This document shows positions 1 to 6,511 of a DNA stretch of 21,288 nucleotides, one piece after another. Location: positions 1 to 21,288 of the forward strand of contig CAZDVZ010000033.1 of NCBI GenBank assembly GCA_964509125.1. Direction: 5' to 3'. This DNA comes from SIG653 sp964509125. GTDB taxonomy: Bacteria > Bacillota > Clostridia > Oscillospirales > CAG-382. A model generated the notes under the pieces. The model made no database searches and was not told where the DNA came from. It saw nothing but the letters and a program-made list of their open reading frames with translations. The stretch's first letter is position 1, and each line of letters opens with the position of its first letter. The position numbers and the translations under genes are program-made.

Positions 1-56
1 TCTATCAAAGGCAAATCTTGCAAATTTAAGTAAGTCATTGTTGGTATAAAAATAGT

Positions 57-90
57 GGTGCTGTAAAAAACTGTTTTTTTTTACAGCACC
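57..90 (-). terminator. Hairpin terminator of the minus-strand envelope operon
   Basis: A perfect 14-bp inverted repeat (57-70 with 77-90, six-base loop) lies 37 bases beyond the stop codon of the InlB-type repeat gene. Read on the minus strand, the stem is followed after two bases by a T-rich stretch (TATTTTTAT), as in an intrinsic terminator. The plus-strand side has a poorer T run, so the minus direction is preferred. The A/T part of the stem is weak and the GC-rich part sits at its base. Bases 1-56 show nothing recognisable. Confidence 0.7.
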
Positions 91-127
91 ATCTTTAAAT
101 TATAAAATAGATTGGTATGAAATATTC

Positions 128-2590
128 TTAGATAATGTCTTTTTCCTCATTCCACTTGTAAATGAATAATGCAACTCCGCCCAAAAGAGAGACGGCAATG
201 ATTATGAGTGCTATTTTCCATTTATTTGAAGCGGCAGGAGTGGTATCATCGGTCGTAATAACTTCTACGTCGTATTTTGCGAACGTAATTTCTACAGTGA
301 TGTCTTCTGAAATCGTTCCCAAGGTTAGCAAGAATGGATCTTTGTAATTGTAGTATTCTTCGTGCACAAATGCACCGTTGTATTTGATTGATTCAATACA
401 GTATCCGTCATCGGGATCTACTCTCATTTGTATTGTGTTGTTTATATCCGCTGTCATTTCTCCGTTAGGTGAAACAGAACCATGTTCACCGGCAATGATG
501 TTTACTTTGAATTTTGAATTATTCTTCTCTACAAGAATTATATATTCATGTCCCTCGTATGGTATAATCGTTTTTCGGTCGGTTCCGACGGTTATATCTG
601 CGTCTATTGAAGAAAATTCGTTTGAAGTTGTGTCATAATACAAATAATCTAATTTTTTATTAATAAAATCAGAGCCCAAATAAAGTGTCAAACTTGTATC
701 GCTTGAAATAATTTTTCCGCTCGTCTTTATGGCGGCATAATTCAAACCTTTTATTTTGCTTTGAACCATTTTGCTTTCAAGAGCTTCTAAAATGTAATTC
801 GGGAAAAAGGATTCTCCAATTGAGACAGAAAGATCCAACGATTCATCAGGGCAGTTGATGCCTTTTTCAATTATCCACGTGTACCCATCGCCAATAAAGT
901 ATATCTTTTTGTCAGGCGCATTTTCTCTTATTTCTGCCAAAAATTCTTTAGAAATCGTAGCGGATGACGTTATATCTATTTTTATTTCGGAGTCGCTCCA
1001 TATAGAATCATCCGAATCAATTTTTTTGAATACAGCTTCCAAAGTATGGCTTTCTGTTACGTCTTTAAAAACATATTCATTTTCGGAATATTCTTGTCTT
1101 TCTCCGTCGATTATTATGTAGTCGAGAACATATCCATTGTCTGCAACAAATTTAATTGGCAAGGAGTCGTCTCCGGGTGCGACGATCTGTATTGAGTTTA
1201 GTTCGATCTTTCCTCCTACGCTCGCCGTGGCGGTGATTTCACAGTAATTTTCTCCCGTTGAACGGAAATAAGCTCTTACGGTGTATGAATTTGAAATATT
1301 CTTAAACGTATATGTGCTATCCTCGGAAACTTGGACTTGAATACCGTCAATTTCTAACTTGTATAGCTGGTAATTTAAGTCAGGAGTAAATTTAAGCGTT
1401 ACATCGCTTCCCTGCCTTACGTCAATTTTTAAGTTTTTAATTATATATCCTTCTGCAGAAATTGAACCTCCTGTAGAGTTATTGACAATAGTTCTTATTA
1501 CAAATTTTTCAACAATAACATCAAAATAAACTTCTATGTCTATCTTACCGCTTTGGAAAAGTTCATCCGTAACTGCTATTTCTAATTTTCCGTCTTGATT
1601 TAAAGGTGTTAAAACCTCATTGATTTTAGCATATACGAGCTCATAGCCATCTTCGGGCAAAATATCAAGTACGATGGTGGAATTTTCATAAGCTTTTTCC
1701 ACAAGCGATACAGTGCCGTTACCGCTTGAAATTATTGAAACCGGAATAGATTTCATCGGTGAAAATTCAACATTTAACGAGATATCCGAAAGTACATTTT
1801 TCACTGTAACAATTCCGTTGGCGGACCAGGAAACTTCTTTATCGTTTACAGTAACTTTTTTAATTCCGTACCCATCGTCGGGAATTATTTGAAATTGGGC
1901 ATCGCTCCCGCTGTAAACAGTGGCTTTCCCTTCTTCGTTGAAAGGAATTACAGTTCCGCCTTCATTTTTTGTAAGAGTAGCGGTGTAAGGTGTGATTGGC
2001 TCAAATGTTGCGTAAACATTATATTCGGCTTCTTCAAGTGCTTTGTATGATCCTTTGTATACACTGCCTTCTTTTGTTATGTCAACGCTCTCATTATTTA
2101 CGTAAATTCCGGTGCAAGTATATCCAACATCGGGTTTTGCCGTCATGTCAAAATACTTTCCCGTGCCTACATATGCAGTTTTTTCAGGATCTCCCGTGCT
2201 TGCGGTTTTATCTGAAAACAAAGTTCCACCTACGGTTTGTTCTAAGTTGAAAATAATATTTCCCCTAAAAACCGGCCTCAGGGTTACCTTGGAGCCTACG
2301 GAGATAGGAACGGTGGCAGTATCTCCTTGTATTTCGCTGAACTCACCGTTTATTTCAACGCCGTAAACATGAAAACCAACATTTGGTATAAGGCTAATAA
2401 CTTCGTTAATGTCGGCGCTATATGTATATGTTCCTACCGGCAAGGATGTGTAGCCGTCAGTACAAGTTAAAATTTCTAAAATACCTAAATTTGAAGTATC
2501 TTCTGAGCTGTTTTCTGCCAAAACCGAAATTGATGTAAAGGACAAAAATAATGACAATGTTAAAATTAAACTAAAAATTTTTTTGCTCAT
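128..2590 (-). CDS. Secreted, C-terminally membrane-anchored InlB B-repeat-type surface protein (820 aa)
   Basis: This is probably an extracellular adhesin-like or structural protein; its ligand is unknown. Residues 1-25 form a Sec signal peptide (KK, hydrophobic core, VLA before ENSSED). The body carries about seven divergent InlB/Flg_new-type beta repeats, each marked by a P-D-D-G-Y-like turn followed by an N-G or D-G hairpin, near residues 69, 153, 238, 315, 405, 487 and 738. A non-repeat beta-rich segment (about 545-690) separates repeats six and seven. The C-terminus has one hydrophobic helix (about 793-812) and a short charged tail ending KWNEEKDII. There is no LPXTG motif, so anchoring is by the membrane helix. 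The start has AAGGAG 8 bases upstream. It lies 20 bases after the lipoprotein gene, so the two are probably co-transcribed. The family call is good; the function is inferred. Confidence 0.85.
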   Translation of the reverse strand: MSKKIFSLILTLSLFLSFTSISVLAENSSEDTSNLGILEILTCTDGYTSLPVGTYTYSADINEVISLIPNVGFHVYGVEINGEFSEIQGDTATVPISVGSKVTLRPVFRGNIIFNLEQTVGGTLFSDKTASTGDPEKTAYVGTGKYFDMTAKPDVGYTCTGIYVNNESVDITKEGSVYKGSYKALEEAEYNVYATFEPITPYTATLTKNEGGTVIPFNEEGKATVYSGSDAQFQIIPDDGYGIKKVTVNDKEVSWSANGIVTVKNVLSDISLNVEFSPMKSIPVSIISSGNGTVSLVEKAYENSTIVLDILPEDGYELVYAKINEVLTPLNQDGKLEIAVTDELFQSGKIDIEVYFDVIVEKFVIRTIVNNSTGGSISAEGYIIKNLKIDVRQGSDVTLKFTPDLNYQLYKLEIDGIQVQVSEDSTYTFKNISNSYTVRAYFRSTGENYCEITATASVGGKIELNSIQIVAPGDDSLPIKFVADNGYVLDYIIIDGERQEYSENEYVFKDVTESHTLEAVFKKIDSDDSIWSDSEIKIDITSSATISKEFLAEIRENAPDKKIYFIGDGYTWIIEKGINCPDESLDLSVSIGESFFPNYILEALESKMVQSKIKGLNYAAIKTSGKIISSDTSLTLYLGSDFINKKLDYLYYDTTSNEFSSIDADITVGTDRKTIIPYEGHEYIILVEKNNSKFKVNIIAGEHGSVSPNGEMTADINNTIQMRVDPDDGYCIESIKYNGAFVHEEYYNYKDPFLLTLGTISEDITVEITFAKYDVEVITTDDTTPAASNKWKIALIIIAVSLLGGVALFIYKWNEEKDII

Positions 2591-2610
2591 TTTGATTTCT
2601 CCTTATCTAA

Positions 2611-3204
2611 TCAAAAACTATTTTCAATTGAAGAAGTTTCCTCATCTCCGACTGCGGAAACTTCGGAGGAAATATCACTTTCCGTATTTTCTGTAGATTC
2701 AAAGTCCGATGTGCTTGTTTTTATTATTGAGATCGTAATTTTCATGCGAGTGTTTTCGCTATCGTACGAAGTTGAAACAAGCCTGTTTTCAAAACGGTAT
2801 ACTTTTTCCGAATTGGGAAGCCCCAAATCATCGTTTAGTGATGAAACATATTTCTCATATTTTTCTAAGGAAACCCCGTAAACAGTTATAATGGTTACAG
2901 ACCCTATTTCTTCAATCTTTTCGATCGTTCCGAAAGTTACTTCGGGTATTCCTTCGGCAACACCGTTAGCGGGCCATAAAAGTTCTTCTTTTTCTCCAAA
3001 TATTGCATCCGTGGCATTTTGTGCTGCATCTTTCAGTGCATCTTTTCCCACTTCTTCCCAAGCTTTTTCGGCTTTTCCCGTGAGAGAGCTGATATCCGCT
3101 TCTTCAAAAAAAGGAATTTTTAAAATTATACTTTCAACCAACGAGCAGCTTGTAAGAAAAACACAAATTGTTAAAAGTGTGAGGAATGGTATTATTTTTT
3201 TCAT
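2611..3204 (-). CDS. Small cell-surface lipoprotein of unknown function (197 aa)
   Basis: The first 20 residues form a lipoprotein signal peptide with lipobox L-T-S-C (Cys20 is the predicted lipidated residue), so the mature protein should sit on the outer face of the membrane. The central part (about 75-165) has a W-P-A-N-G segment, alternating beta-strand-like sequence and a Y-E-K-Y-V motif, reminiscent of small clostridial lipoproteins of unassigned function. The last 40 residues are rich in Ser, Thr and Glu and probably disordered. GGAGG lies 7 bases before the ATG. The gene is first in a two-gene operon with the InlB-type repeat protein, suggesting a shared envelope role. I do not recognise a specific function and found no convincing -35/-10 pair on the minus strand. 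Confidence 0.8.
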   Translation of the reverse strand: MKKIIPFLTLLTICVFLTSCSLVESIILKIPFFEEADISSLTGKAEKAWEEVGKDALKDAAQNATDAIFGEKEELLWPANGVAEGIPEVTFGTIEKIEEIGSVTIITVYGVSLEKYEKYVSSLNDDLGLPNSEKVYRFENRLVSTSYDSENTRMKITISIIKTSTSDFESTENTESDISSEVSAVGDEETSSIENSF

Positions 3205-3260
3205 TTAATTTCCTCCAAAAGAACTAAGAAAAAATTGAAAATAAAAAACAATTATGAATA

Positions 3261-3289
3261 TTGACTTTATCAAAAAATTTTGTTATAAT
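3261..3289 (+). promoter_or_regulatory. Sigma-A-like promoter upstream of gerW
   Basis: TTGACT (3261-3266) and TATAAT (3284-3289) are separated by exactly 17 bases. The predicted start near 3296 gives a leader of about 157 nt before gerW. YtfJ/GerW in Bacillus is a sporulation gene read by a forespore sigma factor, so a vegetative-type promoter here is notable. A sporulation promoter could also lie in the leader, but none was convincing. Confidence 0.6.
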
Positions 3290-3453
3290 ATAAAAAGAAA
3301 TTAAAAAGTAAAATTTGGTGTATATAAATCATGGTATTACTCTAATCATTATACACATTTTATTGAAAAAATCAATAGCATATTTTTTGACATATTTTTG
3401 ATTAGTAACACGCGAAATGTATTGCTGAAAAAACTTCACGGAGGGGATAAATA

Positions 3454-3924
3454 ATGAATGATATTCCACTTAAACAAATAATTGATACAGCATTAAGTAA
3501 GATAGGCAGTGTTGCCGACGTTAATACTGTAATTGGTGATCCTATCACGCTTTCGGGCGGAATAACTGTCATTCCTTATTCCAAGGTGAGCGTGGGTTTT
3601 GCCAGTGGCGGGGCAGATTATAACGGAAAAAAAGTTCCTGACAATAAAAATTTTATTGGCGGAAATGGTGCCGGGGTTACAGTTGTGCCGTTAGGCTTTA
3701 TTGTCATAACCGGAGACAAGGTGGAGATGGTTGATATTAACGCTCCCGCGCCGGCGCCTTCGTCAGTTTCAAAAGTTATGGACACTGTTAATGACCTTAC
3801 GGATAAAGCGCCTGCTTTGATAGATAAGATAAAAGACCTTATTCAAAGCAGAAAACAATCAAATGAAGAAAAAAATTCCGACGAAGGGTGCGGCCCTTCT
3901 GATGATGCAACTAAAACAAAATAA
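3454..3924 (+). CDS. gerW: GerW family sporulation protein (YtfJ-like)
   Basis: This 156-aa protein matches the GerW/YtfJ family, whose Bacillus member is made in the forespore and is needed for normal spore germination responses. Diagnostic features are the N-terminal helix (PLKQIIDTALSKI), the G-D-P-I-T segment, the I-T-V-I-P-Y-S-K-V-S-V-G-F-A-x-G-G core (about 38-53), and the glycine-rich G-G-N-G-A-G-V-T-V-V-P-L-G-F strand pair (about 69-82). The C-terminal third is a helical, Lys/Glu/Ser-rich tail that varies in this family. There is no signal peptide. GGAGGGG lies about 7 bases before the ATG. It is divergent from the lipoprotein operon and precedes the hydrogenase operon, which has its own promoter. 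Family assignment is strong; its role in this organism is inferred. Confidence 0.9.
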   Translation: MNDIPLKQIIDTALSKIGSVADVNTVIGDPITLSGGITVIPYSKVSVGFASGGADYNGKKVPDNKNFIGGNGAGVTVVPLGFIVITGDKVEMVDINAPAPAPSSVSKVMDTVNDLTDKAPALIDKIKDLIQSRKQSNEEKNSDEGCGPSDDATKTK

Positions 3925-3970
3925 ATTCGATAAAAAAATATCGATTTAAAAATCTATTCATTTAAACATC

Positions 3971-3999
3971 TTGTATTCTTCTTATTCTTGTGATACTAT
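3971..3999 (+). promoter_or_regulatory. Extended -10 promoter of the hydrogenase operon
   Basis: TTGTAT (3971-3976), a 17-base spacer and TACTAT (3994-3999) preceded by TG at 3991-3992 form a plausible extended -10 promoter. The -35 is weak. Transcription would begin near 4006, leaving a leader of about 115 nt. No Rex-type TTGTGA-N-TCACAA palindrome overlaps it. Confidence 0.45.
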
Positions 4000-4010
4000 A
4001 TAGGGGAGGG

Positions 4011-4092
4011 CGCAGGATGTTTAACTGCGAAACAGAAAATAAAATATCGGTACGGGCGGATCTGAATATGTTTTGAGATTCGTCAAGTGCCG
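4011..4092 (+). ncRNA. Candidate structured 5' leader of the hydCBA mRNA
   Basis: Two foldable elements lie between the predicted transcription start and hydC. The first is a perfect 5-bp hairpin, CGCAG (4011-4015) with CTGCG (4025-4029), loop of nine. The second is a two-tier stem: CGGTAC (4048-4053) with GTGCCG (4087-4092), one G-U pair, enclosing CGGATCT (4057-4063) with AGATTCG (4076-4082), one G-U pair, and a 12-nt loop. A GGAGG at 4092-4096 overlaps the foot of the outer stem, while the hydC ribosome site (AGGAGG, 4111-4116) is outside it. It does not match any riboswitch consensus I know (TPP, FMN, SAM, THF, ZTP, fluoride and others considered). The structure was derived by hand. Confidence 0.35.
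4017..4076 (+). CDS. Possible 19-residue leader peptide in the hyd operon leader
   Basis: An ATG at 4017 opens a 19-codon frame ending in TGA at 4074-4076, reading MFNCETENKISVRADLNMF. A good Shine-Dalgarno (AGGGGAGGG, 4002-4010) precedes it by six bases, better than expected by chance for so short a frame. The stop codon touches the 3' arm of the inner RNA stem (4076-4082), so a terminating ribosome would block both leader stems. It has no run of one amino acid codon as classic attenuators do. The sequence matches nothing I know. It may be a regulatory upstream ORF or a coincidence; if transcription starts near 4006, part of the ribosome site would be cut off, which weakens the case. Confidence 0.3.
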   Translation: MFNCETENKISVRADLNMF

Positions 4093-4121
4093 GAGGACAA
4101 TAAAACTTTAAGGAGGAGCAT

Positions 4122-4610
4122 ATGGCTCATATCAGCGAGAACGGCGTAAAAATGATCCGCGAAATTTGTGGAAGATACGCAAATGAGAAAACACCTCTCA
4201 TTGCAATTCTCAGCGACATTCAAAAGGAATACGGATACATACCTTTGGATGTTCAAAAGATTGTTTCAGAAGAAACGGGTATTTCCGTTGCGGAAATTTA
4301 CGGCGTAGTTACATTCTACTCATTCTTCTCCCTTGAACCTAAGGGAAAATACGTTATCGGCGTTTGCCTCGGTACTGCTTGTTACGTTAAAGGTGCGCAG
4401 CAGATCATTGACAAATTTTCCGAAATTTTGGGAATCGCTCCCGGCGGAACAACAGAAGACGGATTGTTCACCATAGATGCACTTCGTTGCATAGGTGCTT
4501 GTGGTATCGCTCCCGCAGTTACGATTAACGGCAAAGTATATCCCAAACTTACCGTTGACCAAGTTCCCGTTATAGTTAATGAATACAGAGCTCTTGGAGG
4601 TGCAAACTAA
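4122..4610 (+). CDS. hydC: NADH-dependent [FeFe] hydrogenase subunit C (NuoE-like [2Fe-2S] protein)
   Basis: This 162-aa protein is the NuoE/HydC-type thioredoxin-fold [2Fe-2S] subunit of the cytosolic trimeric hydrogenase and relays electrons within the complex. The cluster ligands are visible as C82 and C87 (VCLGTAC) and C123 and C127 (RCIGAC). The helical N-terminal domain has the family segment Q-K-E-Y-G-Y-I-P and the E-I-Y-G-V-V-T-F-Y-S-F-F motif. Length is normal for the family. The start has AGGAGG five bases upstream. The stop codon overlaps the hydB start (TAATG), so translation is coupled. A respiratory complex I origin is unlikely, since only E-, F- and hydrogenase-type genes are present and no membrane subunits. 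Confidence 0.95.
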   Translation: MAHISENGVKMIREICGRYANEKTPLIAILSDIQKEYGYIPLDVQKIVSEETGISVAEIYGVVTFYSFFSLEPKGKYVIGVCLGTACYVKGAQQIIDKFSEILGIAPGGTTEDGLFTIDALRCIGACGIAPAVTINGKVYPKLTVDQVPVIVNEYRALGGAN

Positions 4611-6493
4611 TGATTAAAAATTTTGACGAATTAAACGCTAAAATCAAAGAATGTACCGATAAATTTTCCGATAAACTCGAAGGAAAAGGCTCAAAAAGAG
4701 CAATGGTTCTTTGTGGTGGTACGGGTTGTATCTCTTCAAATTCTTTGGAAATTAAAGCTAAAATCGAAGAGGTTCTTGAAGCAAAGGGTCTCACAGAAAA
4801 AGTAAGTGTAAATATCGTTGGATGCTTTGGATTTTGTTCTCAAGGGCCTTTCGTAAAGATTTATCCTGAAGACACACTTTACCGTCTTGTAAAAATCGAA
4901 GATGTTGAAGAAATCATAGAAAAAGATATTATTGGCGGCGAAGTAGTTGAAAGACTTCTTTTTGTAGAGCCCGGCACAAACGAAAAGGTTGTTAAACAAG
5001 ACAATATTAATTTCTATAAAAAACAGCACCGTGTTGCTCTTAATGGATGCGGCGTTATTAACCCTGAGAATATTGAAGAAGCTTTGGGCGAAGGCGCTTT
5101 CCAAGGATTGGAACGTGCTCTTACCATGAAGCCCCAAGAAGTTATTGATGAGATACTTGCTTCCGGTCTCCGTGGAAGAGGTGGCGGTGGATTCCCCACA
5201 GGAAGAAAATGGCAGTTTGCTTTTGCACAACAAAATGATGAAAAATATGTTGTATGTAATGGTGACGAAGGCGATCCGGGCGCATTCATGGATCGTTCCA
5301 TCCTTGAAGGAAACCCCCTTGCGGTTATTGAGGGTATGATGATTGCAGGATACGCCATCGGTGCAAAGAACGGATATTTCTATGTTAGAGCTGAATATCC
5401 TATTGCTGTTAATAGACTTCGTCTCGCTGTAAAACAAGCAAAAGAATTGGGCCTTTTGGGCGAGAATATTTTAGGCACAGGTTTTAGTTTTGATGTTCAC
5501 ATCAATCTCGGCGCCGGCGCTTTTGTTTGTGGCGAAGAGACAGCGCTTCTTAACTCTATTGAGGGTCAACGCGGTATGCCTCGTCCACGTCCTCCGTTCC
5601 CGGCAATAAAAGGACTTTGGGGTAAACCTACTATTGTTAACAATGTTGAAACACTTGCTTGTGTTCCATACATACTTCGTAAAGGCGCTGCTGAGTTCGC
5701 AAAATGCGGTACAGAAAAATCCAAGGGAACAAAGGTATTCGCATTGGGCGGTAAAGTTAATAACGTAGGTCTTGTTGAGATTCCTATGGGAACAACTCTT
5801 CGTGAGCTTATTTATGATATTGGTGGCGGTATACCGGACAATAAAGAATTCAAAGCCATCCAAACCGGCGGCCCTTCTGGTGGATGTCTTCCTAAGGCAT
5901 ATCTTGACGAACCCATTGACTTTGATAACCTTGTAGCAAAGGGATCCATGATGGGTTCCGGCGGTGCTATAGTTATGGATGAAGATAACTGTATGGTTGA
6001 CGTTGCAAAATTCTATATTGAATTTATTTGTGACGAATCTTGCGGTAAATGTTCTCCTTGCCGTATAGGTACAAAGAGAATGCTTGAGATCCTTACAAGA
6101 ATTACCGAAGGTAACGGAACAATGAATGACCTTGAAGAACTTGAAGAGTTGGGTAATACCCTCAAGGCAAACTCCCTTTGCGCTCTCGGTCAGACGGCGG
6201 CTAACCCCATTATCTCCACACTTAAGCACTTCAGACATGAGTATGAAGCACATATTCTTCATAAACAATGCCCTGCTAAGGTTTGTAAAAATCTTATGCA
6301 ATACGTTATCATCAAGGATAAATGTTTTGGTTGCGGTATGTGTGCCAAGGCATGTCCTGCCGGTGCTATCGTTAAGACGGATTATGTTGCTCCCGGTAAA
6401 AAGCTCCCGGCACTTACCATCGATCCCGAAAAGTGCGTAAAATGCGGTGCTTGTGTTGCAACATGTAAGTTTAAAGCAATTATTAAGGAATAA
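4610..6493 (+). CDS. hydB: NADH-dependent [FeFe] hydrogenase subunit B (NuoF-like, FMN/NAD(H)-binding)
   Basis: HydB is the diaphorase subunit that binds FMN and NAD(H) and, in characterised homologues, is at the centre of electron bifurcation between NADH and ferredoxin. In order: an N-terminal [2Fe-2S] thioredoxin-like domain (C35, C40, C72, C76); a NuoF core with the glycine-rich G-R-G-G-G-G-F-P-T-G-R-K-W loop (189-201) and N-G-D-E-G-D-P-G-A-F-M-D-R (218-229) for nucleotide and flavin; an SLBB-like segment; a [4Fe-4S] site (C478, C481, C484, C524); and a C-terminal two-[4Fe-4S] ferredoxin domain (C572, C575, C578, C582 and C609, C612, C615, C619). At 627 aa it has the full domain set of bifurcating HydB. 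It overlaps hydC by one base and precedes hydA by 18 bases. Whether it truly bifurcates cannot be read from sequence alone. Confidence 0.95.
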   Translation: MIKNFDELNAKIKECTDKFSDKLEGKGSKRAMVLCGGTGCISSNSLEIKAKIEEVLEAKGLTEKVSVNIVGCFGFCSQGPFVKIYPEDTLYRLVKIEDVEEIIEKDIIGGEVVERLLFVEPGTNEKVVKQDNINFYKKQHRVALNGCGVINPENIEEALGEGAFQGLERALTMKPQEVIDEILASGLRGRGGGGFPTGRKWQFAFAQQNDEKYVVCNGDEGDPGAFMDRSILEGNPLAVIEGMMIAGYAIGAKNGYFYVRAEYPIAVNRLRLAVKQAKELGLLGENILGTGFSFDVHINLGAGAFVCGEETALLNSIEGQRGMPRPRPPFPAIKGLWGKPTIVNNVETLACVPYILRKGAAEFAKCGTEKSKGTKVFALGGKVNNVGLVEIPMGTTLRELIYDIGGGIPDNKEFKAIQTGGPSGGCLPKAYLDEPIDFDNLVAKGSMMGSGGAIVMDEDNCMVDVAKFYIEFICDESCGKCSPCRIGTKRMLEILTRITEGNGTMNDLEELEELGNTLKANSLCALGQTAANPIISTLKHFRHEYEAHILHKQCPAKVCKNLMQYVIIKDKCFGCGMCAKACPAGAIVKTDYVAPGKKLPALTIDPEKCVKCGACVATCKFKAIIKE

Positions 6494-6511
6494 TAGGGAG
6501 GACTAAAATAT

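Noticed and set aside
3927..3944. Hairpin after gerW as a terminator
   Set aside because: Only six base pairs with an A-rich loop and a short T run; too weak to call, though it may slow transcription.
3961..4010. Rex operator at the hyd promoter
   Set aside because: Only a TTGTGA-like half occurs at 3988-3993; no matching inverted half was found at the usual spacing.
4006..4121. Known riboswitch (THF, ZTP, FMN, TPP, fluoride) in the hyd leader
   Set aside because: Local similarities such as GCGAA or GGAGG are too short and the conserved cores of these classes are missing.
4736..5437. Minus-strand open frame of 233 codons opposite hydB
   Set aside because: It is antisense to a gene with fully conserved NuoF motifs, has low-complexity Phe/Asn/Ile-rich content and no ribosome site or family features.
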